64,000 nt of DNA from Bacteroidia bacterium. GTDB taxonomy: Bacteria; Bacteroidota; Bacteroidia; UKL13-3. The translations under genes and the position numbers were made by a program. The notes beneath the pieces are model-generated. The model was not told the DNA's origin, did not search any database, and saw nothing but the letters and a program-made list of their open reading frames with translations. Below are positions 47,527-56,637 of the stretch, one piece after another. The stretch is from NCBI GenBank assembly GCA_021740845.1, contig JAIOYZ010000016.1, positions 31,989 to 95,988 on the forward strand, given 5' to 3'. How positions within the stretch are numbered: position 1 is the first letter of the stretch; each line of letters opens with the position of its first letter.

Positions 47527-48009
47527 ATGCAAATATTTTTACAAAAGGCTCTTTTCTATTTACTTATATCAATTCCTTTGTTTTTTAATTTGTCTTGTTC
47601 CAAAGAGCAAATTACTTCAAACAATGTCACTACTAAGTGCACGCCAGAAGTGCTGCCCAATCAATATAAGGCGATATTTATAAATGATTTATTGCCTGGA
47701 GCTACTAGTAATTCGCCAGTTGCTGTTTTTAAATTTGATCAGTCACTAAAATCGTATTCAAATACGAGTTGTAAGTCCAAATCAAATGAATGTGAAACAC
47801 ATTTGAAGATTCAGAATATTTCTGGTTATGATATTAGAATATCTTATTCTATTAATTACGCACATGGAATCAATGCTTGGTCTGTGGATGGCTTTGCAGA
47901 TATTATGCAAGACAGTACTTTTGATGGCGGATTATTGAATTGCAATTGTTCTTGGATTTCTGTTGGGTCTATGGAAGTACTTAAGAAAAACGTGACCTAT
48001 AAAAATTAA
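47527..48009 (+). CDS. small lipoprotein of unknown function
   Basis: The 160-residue protein has a lipoprotein signal with lipobox NLSC (Cys24) and a mature part of beta-strand character. Eight or nine further cysteines, several close together (CKSKSNEC, LNCNC), suggest disulfides and a periplasmic or outer-membrane location. No family is recognised. It stands between clpP and clpX and ends 27 bp before clpX, whose probable -7 box TATCTTTG (48021-48028) lies in that gap, so it is not clearly cotranscribed. Confidence 0.6.
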   Translation: MQIFLQKALFYLLISIPLFFNLSCSKEQITSNNVTTKCTPEVLPNQYKAIFINDLLPGATSNSPVAVFKFDQSLKSYSNTSCKSKSNECETHLKIQNISGYDIRISYSINYAHGINAWSVDGFADIMQDSTFDGGLLNCNCSWISVGSMEVLKKNVTYKN

Positions 48010-48036
48010 AACATTAGGCTTATCTTTGGCGCCTAA

Positions 48037-49272
48037 ATGGCAAAGAAAAAAGAAGATGTATGCTCCTTTTGTGGGAGTTCTAGAAGTGAAGTAAATTACC
48101 TCATTTCAGGTTTGGATGCACTTATTTGTGAAAATTGTATTGGCCAAGCCTATAAAATTATTCATGAAGATTTAGGTTCTGATACTAAATCAAAAGGGGC
48201 AGAAGCTGCATTAAAATTGCTTAAACCTTTAGAAATAAAACAACACTTAGATACTTATGTAATTGGTCAAGATGACGCAAAAAAAGTTTTGAGCGTTGCG
48301 GTTTACAACCATTTCAAGAGAATAATGTCTAAGAAAACCAATGATGTAGAATTGGAGAAATCTAATATCTTAATGGTTGGAGAAACAGGTACTGGAAAAA
48401 CATTATTAGCTAAAACTTTGGCAAGAATGCTACAAGTGCCTTTTTGTATTGCAGATGCCACTGTTTTAACAGAAGCTGGTTATGTGGGCGAAGATGTTGA
48501 AAGTGTTCTTACTCGTTTGCTTCAGGCCGCAGATTACAATGTAGAAGCCGCACAACGTGGTATCATTTACATTGATGAAATGGATAAGATTAGTCGTAAA
48601 AGTGATAACCCAAGCATTACACGCGATGTAAGTGGCGAAGGTGTTCAGCAGGCATTATTGAAAATCTTAGAAGGAACAATTTCTAATGTTCCACCACAAG
48701 GAGGCAGAAAACATCCAGACCAAAAAATGATTCAAATTAACACTGAAAACATTTTGTTTATATGTGGTGGTGCGTTTGATGGCATTGATAAAATGATTTC
48801 ACGTAGGTTGCAAACGCAAGCGATTGGGTTCAAAACAACAGAATTACCTAATGCAGGTAGCGATAGCAGCTTGTTAAAATATGTTTCTGCAGCAGATTTA
48901 AGAAGTTATGGTTTGATCCCAGAAATTATTGGTAGAATGCCAGTAATTTGCCACTTAGATCCCTTAGATAAAGTAATTTTAAAACGTATTCTTACTGAAC
49001 CAAAAAATGCTTTAATCAAACAATACATCCAGCTTTTTGCAATAGAAGACATTGAACTAACTGTAGATGATGAAGTGATAGATTTAATTGTTGATACGGC
49101 CTTTGATTTAAAATTGGGCGCACGTGGCTTAAGAAGCATTTGCGAAGCCTTGATGTTAGATTATATGTACGATGCACCAACCAATGAAAACCTAAAGAAA
49201 ATTCACCTCACCGCCCATGATGCCAAAGACAAAATGGAGCTGGTGAAGTTAAAGAATTTTCAAGCGGCTTAA
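48037..49272 (+). CDS. clpX: ClpX unfoldase, ATP-binding subunit of ClpXP
   Basis: The 411-residue AAA+ unfoldase has the N-terminal C4 zinc-binding domain (C9, C12, C31, C34: CSFCG ... CENC), Walker [16 protein letters not shown], Walker [12 protein letters not shown], the [19 protein letters not shown] pore-2 segment and the IGF loop (TQAIGFKT) that docks on ClpP. Sensor-2 arginine is in [10 protein letters not shown]. It recognises tagged substrates and threads them into ClpP. Confidence 0.97.
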   Translation: MAKKKEDVCSFCGSSRSEVNYLISGLDALICENCIGQAYKIIHEDLGSDTKSKGAEAALKLLKPLEIKQHLDTYVIGQDDAKKVLSVAVYNHFKRIMSKKTNDVELEKSNILMVGETGTGKTLLAKTLARMLQVPFCIADATVLTEAGYVGEDVESVLTRLLQAADYNVEAAQRGIIYIDEMDKISRKSDNPSITRDVSGEGVQQALLKILEGTISNVPPQGGRKHPDQKMIQINTENILFICGGAFDGIDKMISRRLQTQAIGFKTTELPNAGSDSSLLKYVSAADLRSYGLIPEIIGRMPVICHLDPLDKVILKRILTEPKNALIKQYIQLFAIEDIELTVDDEVIDLIVDTAFDLKLGARGLRSICEALMLDYMYDAPTNENLKKIHLTAHDAKDKMELVKLKNFQAA

Positions 49273-49287
49273 CATACAAGTTTAACC

Positions 49288-50424
49288 TTATTTTAGAGCA
49301 TATAGAAGCGCATCCCGTTCAATATCGTTGATGCGAATAAATATCTCCGAAATGCGTAGACCAAAAATGTTTTGTTTGGCCCATTCAATATCAAAAGCTT
49401 GGTTCGAGCTGCCATATATTTGGTTCAAACCGGCCTCAAATTGTATGAGCTCTCTAACCTGACTATTATCTGTTGGTAGCAATTTTCCAATTATTAAATC
49501 ATTGGGATTTACATCCATAAGACTATTGTAATTTGTATTGCCAGAAATTCCTGTAGCAGTATAAATTACATGCCATTTTAAGCTATCCGATTTTTGCAGA
49601 AAGCTCAAGCAGTTTTGGTATTTTTCTTTGCCATCTTGGGTGCTATCTTTACTCAGAGTATTAAGGCAAAGGCTTCTAAAGTTCTCGTTGGATTTGTGGT
49701 TGTTTTCTACCACCATCCAAGAACTTTCTTGTACGGTCCTACTTATTCTAATAGCAATTAACGAATACAACATCCCTGCTGCTGAAATTATAAGAATTGT
49801 GGTAATTAATACATTAGTGCGATTGTCTTTGCTTTTAAATCCGTATACCAGATATAGAGGTGAAAATACAAGTATGGCGCCAAATAGGCTGATATTCCCT
49901 AAGAGATTTGCTCCTGGCCAATGCAGTAATTTAAAGAGTACACTCAAGCAAAAGGCACTGGCAAGTATCAAGCCTACACTTAGAAATATTTTTTCTGCTA
50001 CCGATTGATTCTCCTTTATTTTTAAGTAGAACATAATAGGAATAAATATCAATGCTAATAAGGTTATTCCAGTTAATAAGAGAATTGCAGCCCCAGGCCA
50101 ATGCATAAATTTAAATAGGTTTCCTAAAAGCAATATTCCAGCACCTATCATGCCGCTCAATAACATGAACTTTTTCATGAGATAATAATGTTTAAAATTG
50201 ATTAATAAATTAGCCTCTACCTCAATTTCTTTTAAATTGTTTTTGTAGAAACTTTCAATGTGTTTTCGGTAACTAGCCTCAAAATCCAAAATAGGTTCTG
50301 CGCTATTTTCTAGTAAGCAGCAAACATGGTCAAGAATATTGTTTTGTAGGTGCTCATCAGTTACACCTTGCGCAGCAATATCTGCCAATATATAATCAAT
50401 TTGATCCTCCGAAATTACATACAT
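49288..50424 (-). CDS. PadR-linked membrane protein with two GldL-like HWPGA helices
   Basis: The 378-residue protein has a soluble N-terminus (about 1-80, with NNILDHVCCLLENS, like the HAAS-type domains that accompany PadR regulators). Six membrane helices in pairs follow, and a ~130-residue C-terminal soluble domain. Two helices start with almost the same phrase, LFKFMHWPGA (near 105) and LFKLLHWPGA (near 163), which resembles the N-terminal membrane hairpin of the T9SS motor protein GldL. It starts 1 bp after the PadR gene. The family function is unknown; sensing of the envelope or a motor-like role is speculation. Confidence 0.65.
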   Translation of the reverse strand: MYVISEDQIDYILADIAAQGVTDEHLQNNILDHVCCLLENSAEPILDFEASYRKHIESFYKNNLKEIEVEANLLINFKHYYLMKKFMLLSGMIGAGILLLGNLFKFMHWPGAAILLLTGITLLALIFIPIMFYLKIKENQSVAEKIFLSVGLILASAFCLSVLFKLLHWPGANLLGNISLFGAILVFSPLYLVYGFKSKDNRTNVLITTILIISAAGMLYSLIAIRISRTVQESSWMVVENNHKSNENFRSLCLNTLSKDSTQDGKEKYQNCLSFLQKSDSLKWHVIYTATGISGNTNYNSLMDVNPNDLIIGKLLPTDNSQVRELIQFEAGLNQIYGSSNQAFDIEWAKQNIFGLRISEIFIRINDIERDALLYALK

Positions 50425-50425
50425 G

Positions 50426-50776
50426 CTACTGCACAGTTAAGGTTCTCAAATCTATGTTTAACAATACGCGCATTGTTTCCATAAACTCGGCCAATTCATT
50501 TACCTTTTCAGTTGCTTTTGCTTTTCCGGTTTTGCTAATGGAGTAGTATTTTCTTACCCGTTTTCCAATATACTCCGTTTCGGTTACCAATAAGCCTTCA
50601 CTTTCCATGGCGTGCAAACTCGGGTAAAGCGCACCTTCTGTTAATTGAATTCTGTTATTGGTTAACTCTTTTACTTTTTGAGTAATTTCATATCCATACA
50701 TCCTTTGTTGATCACACAAAAGTTTTAGGATAATGGTTCTCAAGGTTCCTTTGATTAATTCTGATGAATAAAGCAT
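50426..50776 (-). CDS. PadR-family transcriptional regulator
   Basis: This 116-residue protein has the PadR winged helix: LKLLCDQQRMYGYEITQKVK, then LTEGALYPSLHAMESEGLLV and YYSISKTGKAKATE. PadR proteins usually repress their own operon and often respond to a ligand through a short C-terminal helix, as seen here. The membrane protein gene follows after 1 bp. A consensus promoter and repeat elements that could be its operator lie upstream. Confidence 0.92.
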   Translation of the reverse strand: MLYSSELIKGTLRTIILKLLCDQQRMYGYEITQKVKELTNNRIQLTEGALYPSLHAMESEGLLVTETEYIGKRVRKYYSISKTGKAKATEKVNELAEFMETMRVLLNIDLRTLTVQ

Positions 50777-50799
50777 ACTAGTTTCTTTGTTTCCTTATA

Positions 50800-50861
50800 C
50801 AAACATACATAAATCTCTTAGGTATCAAATATCAATACATAGGAATCTTAGGTGATATTTG
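50800..50861 (-). promoter_or_regulatory. promoter and possible operator of the PadR operon
   Basis: On the minus strand TTTG (50829-50826), an 18-bp spacer and TATGTTTG (50807-50800) match the consensus exactly. Around it are two direct copies of TCTTAGGT (50816-50823 and 50846-50853) and an inverted pair, CAAATATC (50826-50833) with GATATTTG (50854-50861), which could bind the PadR dimer. Confidence 0.6.
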
Positions 50862-50905
50862 TTAATATTCTGTAAATCAATGCAAAAAATTATTTTTTGT
50901 CTTGG

Positions 50906-50955
50906 TTTGGTTCAAACAGTAAAGTAAAAAACAAAAGCTTTTGGTTTGAACCAAA
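50906..50955. repeat. inverted pair of the iterated decamer motif
   Basis: TTTGGTTCAAAC (50906-50917) and GTTTGAACCAAA (50944-50955) form a perfect 12-bp inverted repeat with a 26-bp spacer in the gap upstream of the PadR operon and downstream of the kinase-like gene. One copy is an exact decamer; the other lacks the last base. No T-run follows, so it is at best a weak terminator. Confidence 0.8.
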
Positions 50956-50986
50956 CGCCAAATGAAGTAAAAATTGAGATAGAAAA

Positions 50987-52024
50987 TTAATGATGTTCTT
51001 TCCTTACACGAAACACTTCCAATAAAGATTGGCGAACAATATCTCCCATACTTTTGGCTCGTAAAAAGCGCTTGCTATGATAATGTTTGGCGAGTTCTTC
51101 CCTTAGATTTACCACATTGTTTTCGGGAGCAATTTGTTCCTTACGCATCGCTTCCATTAAATTAATTAAAGGCCATTTGGCTGCTTTCATTCTGCTCAAC
51201 ATCATTGCTCTTTCTTCACGTTGATATTGGTAAATAGATTTTTTGTTAATGTGTTTTTGAACCAATTCAAATAGTACTTTATTCTGTTTATAGAATTGCG
51301 GCAAGTAAATATTCTTTCGCGATTCAAATGATTGTTGGTCGAAATCTATAGCTCTAATGCGGTAATGAGTTTCTTCAAAATCTGGCATAATTTGCACCAC
51401 AAAATTGCTTGAGTGCATATCGCCCAATAAACGTATAAAAGAGCGCTCATTAAACTTTACAAATTCCTTGGCAATCCTTGTTGCATTAAAGTTCTCAACG
51501 TTCAGGTAATTCTTTATAAATTCATCACCGGGTATGCCAGCAATATGTTCTTCAATTAGTGTTTGTCCGCTCACCAAATAACTAATTCTATTGGGCGAAA
51601 GTAAATGCTCCAACTCTAGTCCATAAATACGCGAAGCATCTGCATTCTTCACATAAAAATAATCAAAGTTATCATTGAGTTTGTTAATCACTCTTACTCT
51701 AAAAGGCAAGGTGTTTCCATACAAACAAATATCAATTCTATCTACCGCTAAATGCTCCACAACTTGCATATCTCCACCCACACGCAGAAGTGCATAAATC
51801 TCTAATAAATGTAGGTTAATTTCTTGTTGTTCTTCAGGACCATAAATGCATGTTTCCCATAAGGTATCTTTGCCTTTTCTATCGTAATGTGAAATGCTTT
51901 CTTTATAGTTTTTTAGGTCTGGATAATGAATGGGAATATCGGTTTCTCTTCCATACTTTTTAAGATAAGCTCTAAGGTTTGAACCAATAGGATAACTAAA
52001 TTTCTTTTTGCTAATATGTGGCAT
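50987..52024 (-). CDS. kinase-fold protein of unknown substrate
   Basis: This 345-residue soluble protein has a catalytic-loop-like motif, LLGDMHSSNFVVQI (about 205-218), and a metal-binding-like motif, IRAIDFDQQSF (about 235-245), the D-x4-N and D-F-D arrangement of aminoglycoside-phosphotransferase/choline-kinase relatives. An upstream lysine in a beta-strand (FDYFYVKNADASRIYGLELE) may bind ATP. The HGD histidine is replaced by LGD. No named family is recognised, and the substrate is unknown. It is not coupled to either neighbour. Confidence 0.6.
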   Translation of the reverse strand: MPHISKKKFSYPIGSNLRAYLKKYGRETDIPIHYPDLKNYKESISHYDRKGKDTLWETCIYGPEEQQEINLHLLEIYALLRVGGDMQVVEHLAVDRIDICLYGNTLPFRVRVINKLNDNFDYFYVKNADASRIYGLELEHLLSPNRISYLVSGQTLIEEHIAGIPGDEFIKNYLNVENFNATRIAKEFVKFNERSFIRLLGDMHSSNFVVQIMPDFEETHYRIRAIDFDQQSFESRKNIYLPQFYKQNKVLFELVQKHINKKSIYQYQREERAMMLSRMKAAKWPLINLMEAMRKEQIAPENNVVNLREELAKHYHSKRFLRAKSMGDIVRQSLLEVFRVRKEHH

Positions 52025-52072
52025 CTATAAACGAATATACACTAATTGAAAATTGGCTCCCATATTTTTAGC

Positions 52073-53425
52073 TTATGGGTTGAAAATTGGTAATGAAAAA
52101 TAAAAGGTAGATCCTTTTCCTTCTTCACTTTCCGCCCAAATTTGACCCCCACATTTTTCAACAAAATCTTTAGATAATATAAGTCCAAGTCCAGAGCTAG
52201 CTTCACCTGCTGTTCCTTTTCTATTTGTTTTATTACCTAAGGTAAATATAGAAGCTAAAAGGCTTTGGTTCATACCTATTCCAGCATCTACTATTTTAAT
52301 AATAGCCATACCGTCTTTATCTTGTGCGCTTATCTTAATTAATCCGCCAACATGACTATATTTTATGGCATTTGAGCATAGGTTTCTAAAAATAGAATCC
52401 AATAAAAATGAATCTGCAAGGACAAATAAATTTGGGTTCAAATCAATTTCAATTTCAATCTTTTTGGTTGCTGCAATATCTTTTATAGTTGTTAAATAGT
52501 TCTGTGCCTTATCTAAAACATTAATTGCTTGAATATTAATTTCAGTTTTTCCTAATTGTAATCTCGACCATTCCAATAAATTCTCTAGAAGGTCATTCAT
52601 ATTTTTGGAGGATTTTTTTAAGGACTCAAATAGTATTTTATTTTCACCAGGTTTGGTGTATTCTTCTTCATCCGATAGCATTTCGGAAATAGAAATTAAA
52701 TTGCCAAGTGGACTTCTCAAATCATGAGCAATTATGGAAAATAATTTGTCTTTTTCTTGGTTTTGTTTTTGGAGTTGTAGGTTTTGTTTCTCAATTAAAT
52801 CGGCTTGAACCAAACGGGTAAGGTTTACTTTCCATAGTATTAAGGATAAACCTATTCCTAATGAACAAAAGCTAATGGCATTAACCCTAACAGATAACAG
52901 TTGGTCTGCATTTGATTGAGCCAAGGGAGCTAAAAAGTGAAAGGCGAAATAGCCAATAATAAATAGAGTAAAGCTAATTCTTGGACGGAAATTAAAAACA
53001 ACACTTATCAGTAAAATAGTAAATAAAAAGGGTGAAATTGCAGAAGTAATTAGTTGGTCTATTAAAGAAATAAGCACCCCAATCAGTAATAAATAAGCCG
53101 CAAAAACTACTGGGAAGTACTCACCCATTTTATAATTTTCAGGTTTCTTGATAACCATAAAATAGCTCCAACTAGCAAACCCTAACATTATAACTAGGTT
53201 TACTACATGACTCATAAAAATTTCTTCTGCCCAAATATGCCTAATTGAAGTTGAATTTTGAATTTTTTCGTAAAAGAAAATAAGATGGAGGACACTATCA
53301 AAAATAGAGGCAAGTGAAACATAGAATATGCGTTTGCTATTGGATAGATTGATTTTATTATCCAATATATTTTTCTCTAAATCACTTAAAACAAAAGTTG
53401 ACCTTATTTGGCTTATTAAATTCAT
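52073..53425 (-). CDS. orphan sensor histidine kinase with membrane-embedded sensor
   Basis: The 450-residue kinase starts with about six membrane helices (residues 35-200) without a large periplasmic loop, as in 7TM/MASE-like sensors, then a short coiled-coil, the phospho-acceptor motif FSIIAHDLRSPLGNLISI, and an HATPase domain with CSNAIKYSHVGG, VDAGIGM and SSGLGLILSKDFVEK. No response regulator gene is adjacent, so the partner is encoded elsewhere. The signal is not known. Confidence 0.9.
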   Translation of the reverse strand: MNLISQIRSTFVLSDLEKNILDNKINLSNSKRIFYVSLASIFDSVLHLIFFYEKIQNSTSIRHIWAEEIFMSHVVNLVIMLGFASWSYFMVIKKPENYKMGEYFPVVFAAYLLLIGVLISLIDQLITSAISPFLFTILLISVVFNFRPRISFTLFIIGYFAFHFLAPLAQSNADQLLSVRVNAISFCSLGIGLSLILWKVNLTRLVQADLIEKQNLQLQKQNQEKDKLFSIIAHDLRSPLGNLISISEMLSDEEEYTKPGENKILFESLKKSSKNMNDLLENLLEWSRLQLGKTEINIQAINVLDKAQNYLTTIKDIAATKKIEIEIDLNPNLFVLADSFLLDSIFRNLCSNAIKYSHVGGLIKISAQDKDGMAIIKIVDAGIGMNQSLLASIFTLGNKTNRKGTAGEASSGLGLILSKDFVEKCGGQIWAESEEGKGSTFYFSLPIFNP

Positions 53426-53699
53426 TTTTTGAATTTGCTATATCAAAAATTAAAATATTTAATTGAAAATTTGAAGACTAAAGTCATAGAAATTTATTAT
53501 CTATATAATAGGATTTTTAGGTAGATTTACTTAATGAAAAATAGTTTTTAACATTAGAATCCAAATTTATTTTTTCTTGGGAAATATAGGCAATTTTAAA
53601 TAAGGTTATTCAAAACTAAGGTGGATGGTCTTTTAGGGTATTTTCACCCTAATATTTTATGAACTTGGATTTTCTCAAACAAATATTATTTTGCACTTA

Positions 53700-55112
53700 A
53701 TGAGCCACAAATTAAACGATCCTAAAATTACCGGTGCATGGACCATGTATGATTGGGCCAACAGTGTATTTTCATTATCAATTACCGCAACCTTGTTTCC
53801 AGTTTATTTTAATGGTGTAAGCAAGGCAGCTTCAATTAGCGCTGGTACTTATGATGCTGTAAATAATGTATCTTATATAAATGTATTTGGATACAATGTA
53901 GTGAATTCGGCATTGTATACTTTTTGTGTTTCTATTAGCTTTTTGTTGGTGGCTTTTATAAATCCAATTTTATCTGGAATTGCAGATGCTAAGCAAAATA
54001 AGAAGCAGTTTATGAAGTTTTTCTGCTACTTGGGTTCCCTTTCTTGTATGCTGTTGTATTTTTTTAATCCCTCAACGCTTTGGTTTGGTATCCTTTGCTT
54101 TATTCTAGGGCTATTTGGATTTGGTGGAAGTATTGTTTTTTACAATGCCTTTCTTCCAGAAATAGCTTCAGAAGATCAATTTGATAAATTGAGTGCAAGG
54201 GGATTTTCATTAGGATACGTAGGTAGTGTTATCTTGTTATTATTAAATCTAGCATTTATCAAAAATGTGGATGTGTTTTTTCAGGTTGCAGAAAAAGCAA
54301 AGGAATTAATGTCTGCCGATTCTTCACTCACCGAAGTGTTGGCTTTAGAAGGTGCTAAAAAGTATTATTCTGGGATTGCCATAAAATGGTCGTTTGTAAC
54401 TGTTGGTTTGTGGTGGGCTGGTTTTGCTCAAATTACATTTAGACGATTACCAGAAAAAACACGTGGAGAGCAAAAACCAGGTGGATTAATTAGCAATGGC
54501 TTTAAAGAAATTAACAAGGTTTTTAGAGAATTAAATTTGCCAGCAAATTCCATTATAAAAAGATACTTAATTGGATATTTTTTTAGTGCAATGGGTGTTC
54601 AAACAGTTATGTATGTTGCAAGTATGTTTGGCGAGAAGGAATTGGGGATGAAAGCAGACAAACTAATTATGACTGTTTTGATTATTCAATTAATTGCCAT
54701 TTTAGGTGCTTGGGGCTTCGCCAAAATTTCTGCAATAATTGGAAATATTTATACCTTACTAATAATGATTGTTGCTTGGATAGGAATTACAACCGCTGCT
54801 TTTTATGTAAATACAGAAAACCAATTCCTTTTGCTTGCGGCAGTTGTTGGTAGTGTAATGGGCGGAATTCAATCTATGAGTAGGAGTACCTTTGCCAAGC
54901 TTATTCCAGATAATACAAAGGACACAGCTTCTTATTTTAGTTTTTACGATTTTTGTGAAAAAATGGCAACTGTTTTAGGTACCCTTGCATTTGCATTAAT
55001 CAATAATTATACAGAAAATATGCGCTCCTCTGTTCTTGCTTTAATCATATTCTTTATATTAGCGCTGTTTTTTATAGCTAGAATCCAGAATTTTAAAGAG
55101 AGTCATCCTTAA
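53700..55112 (+). CDS. UMF1/Atg22-type MFS transporter
   Basis: The 470-residue protein has about twelve membrane helices and the Atg22/UMF1 family start ITGAWTMYDWANSVFSLSIT. A conserved loop, MSRSTFAKLIPDN-like segment (GGIQSMSRSTFAKLIP), lies between helices 10 and 11. Members export amino acids or unidentified metabolites. ATG 53700 is used; the TTG at 53691 adds only three residues. Its stop codon overlaps the start of the next gene by one base (TAATG), so the two are translationally coupled. Confidence 0.88.
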   Translation: MSHKLNDPKITGAWTMYDWANSVFSLSITATLFPVYFNGVSKAASISAGTYDAVNNVSYINVFGYNVVNSALYTFCVSISFLLVAFINPILSGIADAKQNKKQFMKFFCYLGSLSCMLLYFFNPSTLWFGILCFILGLFGFGGSIVFYNAFLPEIASEDQFDKLSARGFSLGYVGSVILLLLNLAFIKNVDVFFQVAEKAKELMSADSSLTEVLALEGAKKYYSGIAIKWSFVTVGLWWAGFAQITFRRLPEKTRGEQKPGGLISNGFKEINKVFRELNLPANSIIKRYLIGYFFSAMGVQTVMYVASMFGEKELGMKADKLIMTVLIIQLIAILGAWGFAKISAIIGNIYTLLIMIVAWIGITTAAFYVNTENQFLLLAAVVGSVMGGIQSMSRSTFAKLIPDNTKDTASYFSFYDFCEKMATVLGTLAFALINNYTENMRSSVLALIIFFILALFFIARIQNFKESHP

Positions 55113-55831
55113 TGAAAATAGAATTATTTATTCCCTGTTTTGTCGATCAGTTTAGTCCAGATACTGGATTTAATATGGTAAAAGTGCTCGAAAAACACGG
55201 GTGTAAAGTAAACTACAATATTGAACAAACTTGCTGTGGTTTGCCTGGTTTTAATGCCGGCCACTGGGAGGATGCTAGAGAGTTAGGGGAGAAAGTAATG
55301 AATGAAGTGGCTTTGGATAGAACGCTTGTTTGTGGCGCCTCTTCCTGCGCTGCAATGATTAGAAACTCTTACGATTTACTATTTCAAAATTCAAGTTACC
55401 ACAATAAGTACAGACAGCTTCAAAAGAAAACATTCGAGTTAAGTGAGTTTTTAGTAGATGTTTTAAAGGTAGAATCCATAGATGCAAAGCTAAATGGCCG
55501 TGCTGTTTATTTAGATTCTTGTCATGCTTTAAACCATTGCCAAATCAAAAGCCAGCCCAGAAAATTGCTTCAAATGGTAGAGGGTTTAGAACTGCTCGAA
55601 ATCCCTAGCCCCGATGAATGTTGCGGTTTTGGTGGAACCTTCTCGGTAAATTATAGCGAAATGAGTATTCAAATGGCCGAGCAAAAGGTGAAGAATATTC
55701 TTCAAACAGGTGCAGATATTCTAGTCTCAACAGATTATACCTGTTTAATGCATTTAGACGGTTTTATGAAAAAGAGAGAAATTCCAGTTCGTGTAATGCA
55801 CATTGCAGATGTACTTGCAGCAGGTTGGTAA
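55112..55831 (+). CDS. CCG-domain (Fe-S)-binding protein of the LutA/YkgE type
   Basis: The 239-residue protein has two cysteine-rich CCG domains: TCCGLPGFNAGHW (near 36) and DECCGFGGTFSVNYSEM (near 165), with further cysteines in VCGASSCAAM and LDSCHALNHC. These are the heterodisulfide-reductase-type domains of LutA in lactate oxidation (LutABC) and of GlpC/GlcF. LutB and LutC genes are not adjacent; instead it is coupled to the MFS gene. A role in 2-hydroxyacid oxidation is possible, and an Ldh-type gene lies 800 bp downstream. Confidence 0.85.
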   Translation: MKIELFIPCFVDQFSPDTGFNMVKVLEKHGCKVNYNIEQTCCGLPGFNAGHWEDARELGEKVMNEVALDRTLVCGASSCAAMIRNSYDLLFQNSSYHNKYRQLQKKTFELSEFLVDVLKVESIDAKLNGRAVYLDSCHALNHCQIKSQPRKLLQMVEGLELLEIPSPDECCGFGGTFSVNYSEMSIQMAEQKVKNILQTGADILVSTDYTCLMHLDGFMKKREIPVRVMHIADVLAAGW

Positions 55832-55878
55832 TTTTGGATCAAACAGAAAATTTAAAAATAAAAAAATAAATTACAGAT

Positions 55879-56562
55879 ATGGAACCAATAGTTATTTCAG
55901 AAAAATCAAAAGTGTCTTCGGCATCCTTTATCACTGGCGTTTATGGCTGGATGATGTTAGCCTTATTAGTTACTGCATTAACTTCAGTACTTACCGTTTC
56001 TAGTGAAACTTTGTTGCGATTTATCTTTGAAACCAAGTTTATGTTTATGGGCTTAATCTTTGCCGAAATCGGCGTGGTTTGGTTCCTTAGTGCAAGAGTT
56101 GCCAAATTGAGCAATATGGCTTCTATACTTTTGTTTTTGCTTTATTCGGTTTTAAATGGCTTAACCTTATCAGTGGTATTATTGGCATTTGCTTCTTCTA
56201 CAATTACCAATGCATTTTTAGTTACTTCTTTAACCTTTGGAGTAATGAGCGTTGCTGGTTATTTTACCAAAAAGGATTTAAGTAATTTTGGTTCCATAAT
56301 GATGATGGGTTTAATAGGTATCATCATCGCATCTTTGGTAAATTATTTCATGCATAGCGAAACTTTGGATTATATAATTTCCTATGTTGGCGTTATGATT
56401 TTTGTAGGTTTAACTGCTTATGATACCCAGAAAATAAAAAACATGGCAAATGAGCTTGAAGAAGATCAATTGAAGAAAGCATCTATCATGGGTGCTCTAA
56501 CTTTATACTTAGATTTTGTGAATTTATTCTTATTCCTGTTGCGCATTTTTGATAGAAATTAG
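55879..56562 (+). CDS. Bax inhibitor-1/YccA-family membrane protein
   Basis: The 227-residue protein has seven membrane helices (first at about 22-45) and the family's C-terminal acidic pattern: FVGLTAYDTQKIKNMANE, followed by LYLDFVNLFLFLLRIF. Relatives form pH-sensitive calcium-leak pores or interact with FtsH. A TAATTTTG box (55829-55836) overlaps the end of the upstream gene, so it may have its own start of transcription. Confidence 0.93.
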   Translation: MEPIVISEKSKVSSASFITGVYGWMMLALLVTALTSVLTVSSETLLRFIFETKFMFMGLIFAEIGVVWFLSARVAKLSNMASILLFLLYSVLNGLTLSVVLLAFASSTITNAFLVTSLTFGVMSVAGYFTKKDLSNFGSIMMMGLIGIIIASLVNYFMHSETLDYIISYVGVMIFVGLTAYDTQKIKNMANELEEDQLKKASIMGALTLYLDFVNLFLFLLRIFDRN

Positions 56563-56637
56563 TTCTTTAATTTTCTGTTTTTTTTCTTTCGGTTTGAACC
56601 AAATTTTAGCGCTTAGTTAAATTAATTTTCCCTTTTC

